A stretch of 10,989 nucleotides of DNA from contig JAUCNG010385593.1 of the NCBI GenBank assembly GCA_032353305.1, forward strand, positions 1 through 10,989. The letters run 5' to 3'. The translations under genes were made by a program, and so were the position numbers. Under the pieces are notes generated by a model. That model saw only the letters and a list, made by a program, of their open reading frames with translations, did no database searches and was not told the DNA's origin. The stretch is from Cephalothrix spiralis. Taxonomy: Eukaryota > Nemertea > Palaeonemertea > Archinemertea > Cephalotrichidae. Below, piece after piece: positions 1 through 6,662 of this stretch. Each line of letters begins with the position of its first letter. The stretch's first letter is position 1.

Positions 1-2
1 TA

Positions 3-152
3 CTTCTGCTCATGGCTGTTTCAATCGTCTGGGCAATGGGCACATTTATAGCTCTTATTGCTCCCGTTGCTGTGATTATTATCCTTGTTTTAGCGAAGGT
101 GATCATTTCTCGATTACATATACCGAGATACAGTGTTTTCAAGACGACATAA
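3..152 (+). CDS. C-terminal end of an unidentified membrane protein (partial, runs off left edge)
   Basis: The frame is open from the window edge to a TAA at 150-152 and gives 49 residues. The first ~35 residues are almost all hydrophobic, beginning LLLMAVSIVWAMGTFIALIA and continuing with a V/I/L-rich run that ends in AKVII. A short basic, polar tail (SRLHIPRYSVFKTT) follows. This pattern, a membrane segment plus a short positively charged cytosolic tail, is typical of the last segment of a membrane protein. An in-frame ATG lies at 12-14, but nothing shows that it is the start; I read the stretch as the 3' part of a terminal coding exon whose upstream part is outside the window. I do not recognise the family. 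A second frame (2-209) is also open but cysteine-rich and implausible. No canonical AATAAA follows within 1 kb, so the 3' UTR end cannot be placed. A chance hydrophobic frame remains possible. Confidence 0.35.
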   Translation, partial: LLLMAVSIVWAMGTFIALIAPVAVIIILVLAKVIISRLHIPRYSVFKTT

Positions 153-446
153 TTTTATTATATGAATGTCACTATTTAGTCCAAAAAAAACAGAACGCTG
201 TTTTTTAGAATATTTAATCAGAAGTCATTGTTTACATTGTACTTGTATGTAAAAAAACAACGATGAATGTAACCGCTTGATAAAGCTAGCGAGTAATCAC
301 TAATCAGGAATGAAAATGCATAATTCTTCTATAGCCACAACTTTTCCGCAGCGGCAAAGCCATGAATATAGCTAAAATGGCAAGCGCACAATTTACAGTC
401 CCGGGGTACCCTGACACTTAAGGGTTGGTACGCGGCGCGCTTTTCT

Positions 447-490
447 CTAGGTTAGATTTGGAGCAACCGCGGTTCGGAAAATTAACCTAG
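447..490. repeat. Short imperfect hairpin with AACCGCGGTT centre
   Basis: CTAGGTTA at 447-454 is matched by TAACCTAG at 483-490. The perfect palindrome AACCGCGGTT (465-474) sits almost exactly at the centre of this dyad, and the sequences between (GATTT and AAAAT) also partly pair. The stretch is richer in G and C than its surroundings (see also GGCGCGC and CCCGGGG at about 400-440). It may be a tiny foldback or the remnant of a mobile-element end. Function is unknown. Confidence 0.5.
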
Positions 491-682
491 GTCTTCAGCA
501 CAGTAGTCGGTATTCACCAAATATCTAGTTATATGACAAAAAATAACAGCAATTATACTCTAAAATAAGACATTTTGCAAAATATTATGTATGATTTTTC
601 TCTTTTGTCGGTAATTTATCTTATTTTATTCTTAAAATTACGACACCTTTGAAATAGTCGTAACTTTAGGGGTAAACATACT

Positions 683-829
683 GGGTGCGCCCCATAATGT
701 CGAAACCTATAATGTTAAAACCCATAACGCCGAAAGACGTAATGTCGAATGGACATAATGTCGAAAGACATGTCTTTCGACGTTATGGGTTTCGACATTC
801 TGGGTTTCGACCTTATTGGGTAGACCCAA
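683..829. repeat. Foldback repeat built of 15-bp CCATAATGTCGAAA-type units
   Basis: Five direct units of 15-16 bp start at 691, 706, 721, 736 and 751 (consensus CCCATAATGTCGAAA). Three units in the opposite orientation follow at 775-789, 790-804 and 805-820 (TTTCGACATTATGGG type). The turning point is a perfect 22-bp palindrome at 760-781, extendable to 754-787 with one mismatch. The outer ends also match inversely: GGGTGCGCCC at 683-692 against GGGTAGACCC at 818-827. The whole could fold into a ~140-nt hairpin and resembles a miniature foldback element. No convincing target-site duplication is visible; flanking ATAC is shared but too short to trust. Confidence 0.75.
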
Positions 830-1255
830 AAATACGACTTGAATACCGACATTTATGACTTTGTCATTATTATCTTTAGAAAATAATGAGTAAGTCTTGA
901 TTTAAAGAGCAAAATTGCTCTTTTTTGTCATAACTGATTATTTGGTGAATTACACAGCCCCTTGAATTTTTGTTTACCTTGATTCCATGAATTTTAAATT
1001 AAAATAGTAACACTTATAATTACTTTTTATTTGAATCGCGTAATTTCGAAATTTTGCATCGGCCTTTCTTCGAAGTCGAACTTTTTTACTACATGTACTA
1101 ACATGATTTTTTGTGTATTTTTATTGTTTATGCATGTTATCTTATTTGTATAATTGTGCGTGTGATCTCAAAAGAATCCACGGTGCTCATTTTTTTGTTG
1201 AAAATTAAGCTTTATTTAGCTTTTAAGGAAAAGTCTCAACTTGAAAAATTATTTT
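830..1255. other. AT-rich stretch without recognisable genes
   Basis: About 425 bp of A/T-rich sequence with scattered T runs. I see no long open frame, no structured repeat and no RNA gene. It separates the 15-bp-unit foldback from the next MITE-like element. Confidence 0.6.
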
Positions 1256-1800
1256 AGGCCTTTTTTTAAAATTAATTGGATTACTGATTTATTTTTCAAA
1301 AAACCGAGCGGCGGGGGGAGAAAAAAATAAAATAAAACTTTTTATTTTTTCTCTCCAATATTTCTCAAAAACCTGAGCGGCGGGGAAAAAAAAAAAAAAA
1401 AACTTTAGCCAAAATAAGGGGATTATCGTTATCAAATTGATAATTGATGAGTTTTCAGATTATGATCACGGAAATACTTGGAACTGAGGTAAACATATCC
1501 ATGTGGTTTAGGTGTATAAAGGTTATAAAGTTCAGCATAATAATGTGAAGTCGGAAATCATAATTCACGTTGTTTTTATTCCCGCTCTTTTTTGTTATTA
1601 AAGCCCTTTTTAAGACAGAGGCGGGAGAGAAAAAATAAAAGTTTTTTTATTTTGAAAATTCCCGCCCTTTTTTCCCACATTTGCAAGTAAAATGACCAGC
1701 GGCGGCGGGAATAAAATAAAAATAAAAAGTTTTATTTTTTTCCATTTTCGAAAAATCCGCGCGGCGGATCCGTAATCCAATTATTTAAAAAAAAAGGCCT
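1256..1800. mobile_element. MITE-like element with 29-bp terminal inverted repeats and GCGGCGGG/AT modules
   Basis: The left end (1256-1284) reads AGGCC, a T run, then AATTGGATTAC. The right end (1772-1800) is its inverse, GTAATCCAATT through an A run to GGCCT, with few differences. TA lies directly outside GGCC at both ends, which fits a TA target duplication of the Tc1/mariner type. Inside are repeated modules of a GCGGCGGG or CCCGCC box beside A-rich, T-rich sequence such as AAAATAAAACTTTTTATTTT, at about 1305, 1372, 1618-1672, 1699 and 1758. The element is ~545 bp, has no open frame of note and would be non-autonomous. The superfamily assignment is inference from TA and end symmetry only. 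Confidence 0.7.
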
Positions 1801-2138
1801 AAGCATGATTTAGCACTAAAAAATTTAACACATTACGACTTTAAAAATCACAACAATGGCCTACGTATGTATTTAGGCAAATTAGTGAAAATAAATATGA
1901 CATACGATAAGTCATCGAAGAGTAAAAATCATGCAGGTGAATACCCTAAAATGAGATATTATCCTTGTTTGAAATAACTTTCCCGGATCATGCTCGATGT
2001 TACATGCATTTAAATTTCATAGTTTATATGGTTGCTCAGATTAAAAAGAGCTCCAGCATTTTAATGTTACAATGTTTATATCTATATATATACTGTCTAT
2101 TTTTGTAGAATTTTTAATGAGGATAATTTTTGTTTTTA
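1801..2138. other. AT-rich stretch, nothing recognised
   Basis: AT-rich spacer of ~340 bp containing a short TATATATATA tract near 2083-2093. It ends in the pyrimidine-rich stretch ATTTTTGTTTTTAG, which looks like a splice acceptor (AG at 2138-2139). No gene or clear repeat is seen. Confidence 0.5.
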
Positions 2139-2182
2139 GGATCAAACTGTCTCATAATACGTAACCGAAGTAATCGAATTTG

Positions 2183-2278
2183 ATGCAGCCAGTCATGGCA
2201 GTCAATGAAATGCACCGCAGCTCAGGAGGATACGGGAATCAGTACTATGGCGAGCCGAACGGGTCAAAACCTCAATAA
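2183..2278 (+). other. Candidate short coding exon or coding relic (31 codons)
   Basis: Downstream of an acceptor-like TTTTTGTTTTTAG, an ATG at 2183 opens a 31-residue frame ending in TAA at 2276-2278. It begins MQPVMAVNEMHRSSGGYGNQ and continues YYGEPNGSKPQ. The second ATG (2195) has the better context (G at -3, G at +4). The residue composition and locally higher GC look like real coding sequence rather than chance. However, there is no clear donor before the stop, so it may be a terminal fragment, an upstream ORF or a decayed exon. The last ~50 bp recur as an inverted, diverged copy at 2505-2560, where the opposite-strand frame again encodes YG-x-PNGSK. I do not recognise a family. Confidence 0.25.
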
Positions 2279-2560
2279 CGTCCGCGTATCCTAGCTAGGG
2301 TATATGATACGTAGCTACGGTACACTGATACGTAGCTCAGCCAATGATATGCCTTTATGTACCATCAGTGACCATCTAAGGTACACTGATATGTAGTAGG
2401 GTATGGTGATAGGTAGAATAACCAATTATAAGCTATTTTACCATCACTGACCCTACTACGTTACATTGATACGAGGGGGGAGACAACTTTATCGGGACAG
2501 CGGGATTGAGCTTTTTGACCCGTTTGGCGTTCCATACAGTACTGTGTAACCGATCGCTCC
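2225..2560. repeat. Imperfect inverted repeat enclosing a tandem array
   Basis: The arm at 2225-2279 (core GCCGAACGGGTCAAAA, 2254-2269) is matched in reverse by 2505-2560 (core TTTTGACCCGTTTGGC, 2513-2528, one mismatch). CAGTACT and the ATGG or GTATGG next to it are also shared, with small indels. The ~225-bp interior is mostly the tandem repeat at 2294-2475. Inverted ends around a central minisatellite are a known architecture among invertebrate non-autonomous elements. Whether this is one element or a rearranged exon duplication cannot be decided from the sequence. Confidence 0.55.
2294..2475. repeat. Tandem repeat, ~80-bp higher-order unit made of ~20-bp subunits
   Basis: Subunits of about 20 bp with consensus GGTACACTGATACGTAG lie at about 2294-2313, 2314-2334, 2376-2395, 2395-2414 and 2455-2473. 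They occur in pairs separated by a ~40-bp spacer that includes ACCATCAGTGACC (2361-2373) or ACCATCACTGACC (2440-2452). This gives a higher-order unit of ~80 bp present about 2.2 times. No protein frame runs through it. Confidence 0.75.
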
Positions 2561-2668
2561 TTTAGTGCCTATTCTTTTGGTCATTAGCCCTGGTGTGATG
2601 GTGAGGTCTTTACGCTCCACAGCGCAGTTTGGATATAACATGTTGCTATGATCACTCGACACAGGTTT
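2489..2668 (-). other. Exon-like open frame, possible coding relic
   Basis: On the minus strand a frame is open through this stretch and ends at TAA (2489-2491). Its lower part reads ITPGLMTKRIGTKGAIGY and then TVLYGTPNGSKSSIPLSR. The segment has higher GC and more even codon use than its surroundings. The YG-x-PNGSK part matches the inverted copy at 2183-2278, with wobble differences in Gly (GGA/GGC) and Pro (CCA/CCG) codons. Further upstream (above ~2659) the open frame runs into dispersed-repeat copy A and cannot be trusted. I recognise no domain; it could be a decayed exon or chance. Confidence 0.2.
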
Positions 2669-2763
2669 ATGGAACATTTTGTGTTGAACCTTCCGACCCA
2701 AATTTTCGGCCCCCCGCGAAAATCTAAGAAGTGCTGGCCTAAACCCCACCAACCCTTATATAT
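2659..2763 (+). repeat. Dispersed repeat family, copy A (truncated)
   Basis: It starts ACACAGGTTTATGGAAC and runs through a CCCCCCGCGAAAATCT box, GGCCTAAACCCCA and AACCCTTATAT. The same order of motifs occurs at 5267-5526 in the same orientation and at 3134-3367 inverted. Copy A diverges from the others after about 2763, so only the first ~105 bp are present. Open frames across it on either strand are by-products of the repeat. Confidence 0.8.
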
Positions 2764-3133
2764 AATACTTTATTCGCAAAAATACAATTGCACTAACAGA
2801 AGTTTTAAAAGTCTATGTACAAAAGAATGTTATGAGACCGTCAATCTCATCAGGTTCTAATGAGGTCTATACTACTATCTTCCTTTTTTAGTAATAACAG
2901 TTCCTTAACAGATTGGATCTTATAGTCATCCTCAATTGTAAGATCATTTTTAACGATATTGTTTTTCCCCCAATTAGTCATGTGATTGATATGAATCCAG
3001 TTCCTTCCGGTTATTGTAAGAGGGTAGCCACGCTATTTAAACTTATATTTGTGGAAGGCTTACTTTGAGGCCTCATTGGTCAAATTCCCCCAAAAGGGTC
3101 GAACCCGATATTTTCGGATCCTCATGGTCCAAT
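2764..3133. other. Spacer between inverted repeat copies A and B
   Basis: This stretch contains no gene that I can support. A short piece at ~3040-3063 (CTTATATTTGTGGAAGGCTT) resembles the CTTATATTTTTGGAAAGCTT part of the same repeat family in forward orientation, so a further eroded fragment may be present. The sequence at 3064-3133 extends copy B and is not found in copy C. Confidence 0.45.
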
Positions 3134-3367
3134 ACAATAAAACGATACTTTGACCAATTTTAAGAGCCCAGGGCAAATACAAATTGTATTGCATGGCCCT
3201 ATAGCGGGCCTGATCCTTTTGAAAATATAAACTTTAACTTAGAATTTCCACAAGCTTTCCTCAAATATAAGGGTTGATGGGGTTTAGGCCCGCACTTCCG
3301 AGATTTTCGCGGCGGGCCGACAACTGGGGTCTGAACGTTCAACACCAAAAGTTCCATAAACCTGTGT
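3134..3367 (-). repeat. Dispersed repeat family, copy B (inverted)
   Basis: Read on the minus strand from 3367 it gives ACACAGGTTTATGGAAC, CGCGAAAATCTCGGAAGTGC, GGGCCTAAACCCCATCAACC, an AAGCTTGTGGAAATTCTA segment, TTTGCCCTGGGCTC and TTAAAATTGGTCAAAG. It is the fullest partner of copy C. With copy A it forms an inverted structure spanning 2659-3367 (709 bp), with near-identical outer ends. No target-site duplication was found around that structure. Confidence 0.8.
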
Positions 3368-3397
3368 AGATGATTTAAACCTTAAATAAATTAAGAA

Positions 3398-3413
3398 ATA
3401 CATGTACATGTAT
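3398..3413. repeat. Perfect 16-bp palindrome ATACATGTACATGTAT
   Basis: A perfect self-complementary 16-mer of alternating purine/pyrimidine type lies just outside repeat copy B. TACATGTA-rich sequence is common in AT-rich invertebrate DNA, so no function is claimed. Confidence 0.6.
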
Positions 3414-3639
3414 ATAGGTTTATGGTGTTATCTTTGTTCGCAAGCCATGCGGTGCTAAATTTTATTTTGAGCTATCCGAGCGCTATTTTCGAATTCAACC
3501 ACCTGCTGTGCAGTTCATTGACTGGTGGATATCCTCTACCCTAATAAACGAGGGGCCAGTTTCCGCATTACGTCTACTTGATGGGATATGAAAAATTCCC
3601 AGGAAAAGCCTATACATAAGCATAGTAGGCTACATTATC

Positions 3640-3776
3640 CCCGTCTTCTATCGACTTCGCGTACCTAACTCTTCAGCATATTTATCCGTATATATATACG
3701 TCGCGTCTTACGTAGTTCTAATATTGTAGCTGCAGTCAGGTACGAACGAAGTTGATAATCGCAAATTAAAGACGGG
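3640..3776. repeat. Bulged inverted repeat with an internal AT palindrome
   Basis: The left arm 3640-3666 (CCCGTCTT, then CTATCGACTTCG, then CGTACCT) is complementary to the right arm 3738-3776 (AGGTACG, then CGAAGTTGATA, an ~11-nt bulge, then AAGACGGG). The loop contains the perfect palindrome CGTATATATATACG (3687-3700). The AT-rich core and relatively G/C-rich arms would allow cruciform extrusion. It may be a small hairpin element. Confidence 0.6.
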
Positions 3777-3957
3777 CTATAATCAAACAGTTAGTTCATG
3801 CAATAAAGTGATTTATTAATTTTATTTTTGTAACGGTCTATTGAATAATAAATCTGCTATGTTTTATTTGAGCGTTTAAATGTTTATTGAATACATGGAT
3901 ACGAAAATTTAAGGGAGAATTCATAGCGCGTACATTGGAAGGGGAGGGGTCTCGTTA
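3777..3957. other. Short AT-rich spacer
   Basis: Nothing beyond AT-rich sequence with low-complexity patches is seen before the TTTACG-rich region begins. Confidence 0.5.
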
Positions 3958-4260
3958 TTGTCGGCCATTTTACGTTTACGATCGCAACATGCCTATTTTA
4001 TACGTTTACGGAATTTAGGTAGTATTTTGACAGGGAATTTTATGAGTTCGAGAGCAATTTTCAATCAAAAGTGGACGATGCTTTACAAAAACATACAAAC
4101 ATGTTATGGCTGTTTTCGCCATGATTATTACTGGTACAGTTTACGATTACGTGATTTAAATCATTAACGGTTAATGTTTACGAATACGGTTTACGATTAC
4201 GTCTATTGAAATATCATGTTTTACGTTATACGACCGTTATTTGCGTTATTTGCCATTTTA
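3958..4260. repeat. Region enriched in TTTACG / ATTACG hexamers
   Basis: TACGTTTACG occurs at 3971-3980 and again at 4001-4010. GTTTACGATTACGT occurs at about 4139-4152 and 4189-4202. Further TTTACG, ATACG and TTACG copies lie at ~4176-4190 and ~4219-4232. GCCATTTTAC brackets the region at 3963-3972 and 4251-4260. The spacing is irregular, so this is a degenerate simple-repeat patch rather than a clean tandem array. The 69-codon open frame crossing it (3958-4167) shows repeat-driven composition and I do not regard it as a gene. Confidence 0.5.
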
Positions 4261-4330
4261 CAAGGCTTGGTATGGCCATGGGGTACAGTGAGATGCCGTG
4301 AGCCATTAGAATGGGGGTAAAAAAAGCTGC

Positions 4331-4664
4331 GAGCAGTGTGATTACCCCCTAAAAAGCTATGAGCAGTGAGTGGTATTTAATCATGCTGTGAGCAGTGAGA
4401 GCACATAAATGACCTGCAGTGAGCAGTGAGCACAGTCTCAAACGAGTAATATTAAATCATTGACTTTTTATGAAATTTTAACTGCGGTTTAACAGAAATT
4501 TCAGAAGAATTATTTTTGGGACCATTTACTATAAAGTCAAATATTCAACAGGGTGTGTCTCAAACCGAGCAGTGAGCACACTCATATAAAATCTGCAGTG
4601 AGCAGTAAGCACACTTAAAACAATGCTGTGAGCAGACTTAAAACAATGTGCAGTGAGCAGTGAG
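4331..4664. repeat. ~30-bp minisatellite with GAGCAGTGAG core, split by an insert
   Basis: GAGCAGTGAG or close variants start at 4331, 4361, 4390 and 4421, then at 4567, 4600, 4630 and 4655, so spacing within each block is about 25-33 bp. The fuller unit resembles GCAGTGAGCAGTGAGCACA followed by a variable A/T-rich part such as CTTAAAACAAT (4614-4624 and 4637-4647). The two blocks are separated by ~135 bp of unrelated sequence. The minus-strand frame with repeated LLTAH or VLTAH is an artefact of the repeat. Confidence 0.8.
4447..4556. mobile_element. Small hairpin-ended insert interrupting the minisatellite
   Basis: The insert lies between GTCTCAAACGAG (4435-4446) and GTCTCAAACCGAG (4557-4569), a near-perfect 12-13-bp direct repeat that could be a target duplication or part of the array unit. 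Its ends partly match inversely: AATATT and TGACTTTTTA on the left, ATAAAGTCA and AATATT on the right. About 110 bp, with no coding capacity. It could equally be a degenerate part of the array. Confidence 0.35.
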
Positions 4665-4857
4665 ATTAGCGAGAGATCGCTAAAAAACACCAACACAGAA
4701 CCACTATTTAAAAATATCACAAATTTTCGTCTTTATTGACTTCGTCAGATGATAGAGTAACAGCAGGCAAGAAAGTTAACTTTCTACTTAGTGTCATGGG
4801 TGGTATAATAAGACATTTTCAGAAGAGGACATTAAGCTTACAAATTGTCTCCCGTGA

Positions 4858-4950
4858 GCTCAGTCGGTTCAGAGCACGAGACCCATTTCTGATTTCTCCG
4901 TTTAAACCGACTGATCTATACGAGCTGACACCCAGTGCCCCAGACTGGGT
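4858..4950. repeat. Cluster of short stem-forming dyads
   Basis: CAGTCGGTT (4861-4869) pairs with AACCGACTG (4905-4913), and ACCCAGT (4930-4936) pairs with ACTGGGT (4944-4950). The left part, GAGCTCAGTCGGTTCAGAGC, resembles the A box and D arm of a tRNA, but no convincing B box (GGTTCGANNCC) or acceptor stem follows. A tRNA gene or tRNA-derived SINE is therefore not supported. The open frame 4736-4957 crosses these stems and has no ATG at its beginning. Confidence 0.4.
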
Positions 4951-5152
4951 TGCGTAAATGCAGAATCAGTGGTGTAATGTGCAATGAACAGTGCGCGTAA
5001 AACATCACTCGGCACGGCGTTCTTGGAGCCCGAAATTTTTTTTGAGCGAATACACTGTACGAGCTAACCACCGGTGGTTCTGGGCTTCAGTGGCAAGGCT
5101 TTACACATATTCACTGTCAAAAATTTGTTTCGTTCTACAGATTTTGAGTTAA

Positions 5153-5178
5153 TGACGTCACGCAGCTGCGCATGCGCA
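5153..5178. promoter_or_regulatory. CRE palindrome followed by an NRF-1-type palindrome
   Basis: TGACGTCA (5153-5160) is a perfect cAMP-response-element palindrome. Six bases further on, TGCGCATGCGCA (5167-5178) is a perfect match to the NRF-1 consensus YGCGCAYGCGCR. Both are established promoter motifs of animal genes. They lie just inside the left arm of the long-inverted-repeat element, in an otherwise AT-rich setting. Function as an element promoter is inference; no transcript or start site can be seen. Confidence 0.45.
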
Positions 5179-5266
5179 CATGCCCCAATCTTAAAAATAT
5201 GGAGCAGATAGAAATATGCCCGCAATTAGTCGAATGGCACCATTATTAAGTACTTATAACAAAGAT

Positions 5267-5526
5267 ACACAAGTTTATGGAACTTTTGGGGTTAAACCCC
5301 CAGACCCCTGTTTTTGCTCCCCCCGCAAAAATCTCGGAAGTGCGGGCCTAAACCCCATTAACCCTTATATTTTTGGAAAGCTTGTGGAAATTCTAGGTTT
5401 AAGTTTATATTTTCGAAAGGGTCGGGCCCATTTTGGGACTTCAGGGGCCAAATTAACATTTTTTTCGAAACAATTTTAATTTGCCCTGGGCTCCTAAAAT
5501 TGATCGAAAATGGTATCTTATTGTTG
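5267..5526 (+). repeat. Dispersed repeat family, copy C (inside a larger element)
   Basis: It follows copy B segment by segment: ACACAAGTTTATGGAACTTT, CCCCCGCAAAAATCTCGGAA, GGGCCTAAACCCCATTAACC, AAGCTTGTGGAAATTCTA, TTTGCCCTGGGCTCC and a last match near GGTATCTTATTG. It then stops, whereas copy B continues. The 87-codon open frame at 5216-5479 lies mostly in this repeat and is disrupted in copies A and B, so I do not treat it as a gene. Confidence 0.8.
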
Positions 5527-5911
5527 TTTGTGTTTTTTCCTGCTGTGTCAGTGGTACCGGCTTTTTGCCTTTTCTCATCCTTAAAAAAAGTTGAATTTTT
5601 TTTTAAATTTGGCTCCTGAAGATCTCAATTATTTAAAAAACTGTAAATTAGATTCTATATATTCCTTTCGTGTTTGTTGATTATTTATTTTTATTTTCTT
5701 AATTTATTTCATTCCATTATTATTAATTGCTATTTTTTTAAATATATATCTGTATAATTGTGTCTATTGAAAATAAAAAAACTATAAATAAAAAATAAAA
5801 ATTTTTTTGACAATGAATATGTGTAAAGCCTTGGCACTGAAGCCCAAAACCACCGGTGGTTTATAGCTCGTATTCGCTCAAAAATCTTTTTCGGGCTTCC
5901 AGAACGCCGTG

Positions 5912-6312
5912 ATGGGAGTTTTTCGATATGTATTTATTCATTCTACATTTGCAGGTTTTCTTTATTCTGCGTGCATGTATTTCAAGTCTAACTCATATAT
6001 TCTCAAATCAGAAAATCGGCCGGAAAACAATTTTGGTCAATTTTCCAATCGATTCATTTGTAAATGTCCTATTTCTAGTTCACGATATGCTGAGCTGAGA
6101 AGATAATGCCATGATAATGCCAACTTTAAAGAAAGGCATGATATATTTCATGAACTGAGATCTTTGTAATAAATTACATTTCTAATAGTGAAATTCACGA
6201 ATAAACATGATTTGCTTCGTAGAATCTTCCATGACATGCATTACATGTATTATTAAAGATCATTAAGTTTAGCCTCTAACAAAGTTCGTTATACTGTATA
6301 TAATTTTATCGT
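5912..6312. other. AT-rich stretch, nothing recognised
   Basis: About 400 bp of AT-rich sequence with chance short frames only. It leads into a pyrimidine-rich acceptor-like tract ending at 6333. Confidence 0.5.
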
Positions 6313-6333
6313 TGTTATTTTCTTCATTTTTAG

Positions 6334-6376
6334 GCGATTTCAGTACATGTAGGTAGAAAAAGCCAAAATATTTCCG
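6334..6376 (+). other. Candidate 43-nt internal exon (strong splice signals)
   Basis: The stretch is preceded by the pyrimidine-rich acceptor TTATTTTCTTCATTTTTAG (AG at 6332-6333) and followed by CCG then GTAAGTTA, a near-ideal U2-type donor (GTAAGT at 6377-6382). Only the frame starting at 6334 is open, giving AISVHVGRKSQNIS plus one base; the other two contain TAG. An exon of 43 nt leaves a phase-1 junction if it begins in phase 0. It could also be a 5' UTR exon. Such pairs of motifs do arise by chance in AT-rich DNA, so the evidence is suggestive only. The flanking exons are not identifiable in the window. Confidence 0.3.
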
Positions 6377-6461
6377 GTAAGTTAAATTATTTTCACGCTT
6401 CTCGAGTTATTAAAGTCTGTATAAGGTTAGTTTCACGGCGATGTCTCTGCGGAATGACATG

Positions 6462-6470
6462 CACTTCCGG
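6462..6470 (-). promoter_or_regulatory. ETS/GABP-type site CCGGAAGTG (minus strand)
   Basis: CACTTCCGG on the plus strand is CCGGAAGTG on the minus strand, the classical high-affinity ETS-family core. It lies in a relatively G/C-rich patch (about 6430-6540). Promoter activity is not shown; single 9-mers occur by chance. Confidence 0.25.
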
Positions 6471-6662
6471 TTTCCCCTTTGGACAATAGTGTGTAAAATC
6501 TACCGTCATTGCTGGTTGTCTTCGGACTCTTCTTAAAGCAAGGCATTGCATTATTTATGCACGGAATGCAGTTTTTTATAAGAATACCCAAATATACCCA
6601 AATATGGTAAATATGTCACAGCAAGTCGATGGTTTATATACGAGAAGCATCTGAGCCCAATA

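Larger units (their letters stand above)
5013..5911. mobile_element. Non-autonomous element with ~110-bp terminal inverted repeats
   Basis: The left arm ~5013-5124 begins CACGGCGTTCT and runs through GAGCCCGAAA, TTTTTGAGCGAATAC, CCACCGGTGG, GGGCTTCAGTG and AAGGCTTTACACATATTCA. It is repeated inverted at ~5806-5911. Identity by eye is close to 90%, with a few small indels. Each arm centres on a perfect palindrome, AACCACCGGTGGTT (5066-5079) and AAACCACCGGTGGTTT (5847-5862). The ~680-bp interior holds copy C of the dispersed repeat and a long AT-rich stretch, and has no transposase frame. Exact ends are uncertain because no target-site duplication could be identified. Confidence 0.8.

Noticed and set aside
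4529-4720. Minus-strand frame with repeated LTAH residues
   Set aside because: The repeats are the translation of the GAGCAGTGAG minisatellite on the opposite strand.
4855-4913. tRNA or tRNA-derived SINE, suggested by a GCTCAGTCGG-like A box
   Set aside because: No acceptor stem, no proper B box and no T-arm at the required distance. The apparent similarity is explained by the CAGTCGGTT/AACCGACTG dyad.
4736-4957. Open frame of 74 codons with a coding-like appearance on the plus strand
   Set aside because: It has no ATG at the beginning, crosses two stem-forming dyads, has no recognisable domain and no clear splice sites, and lies between a minisatellite and a repeat element.
5216-5479. 87-codon open frame on the plus strand
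   Set aside because: It lies mostly inside dispersed-repeat copy C; the other copies do not preserve the frame, and the residues are dominated by repeat motifs.
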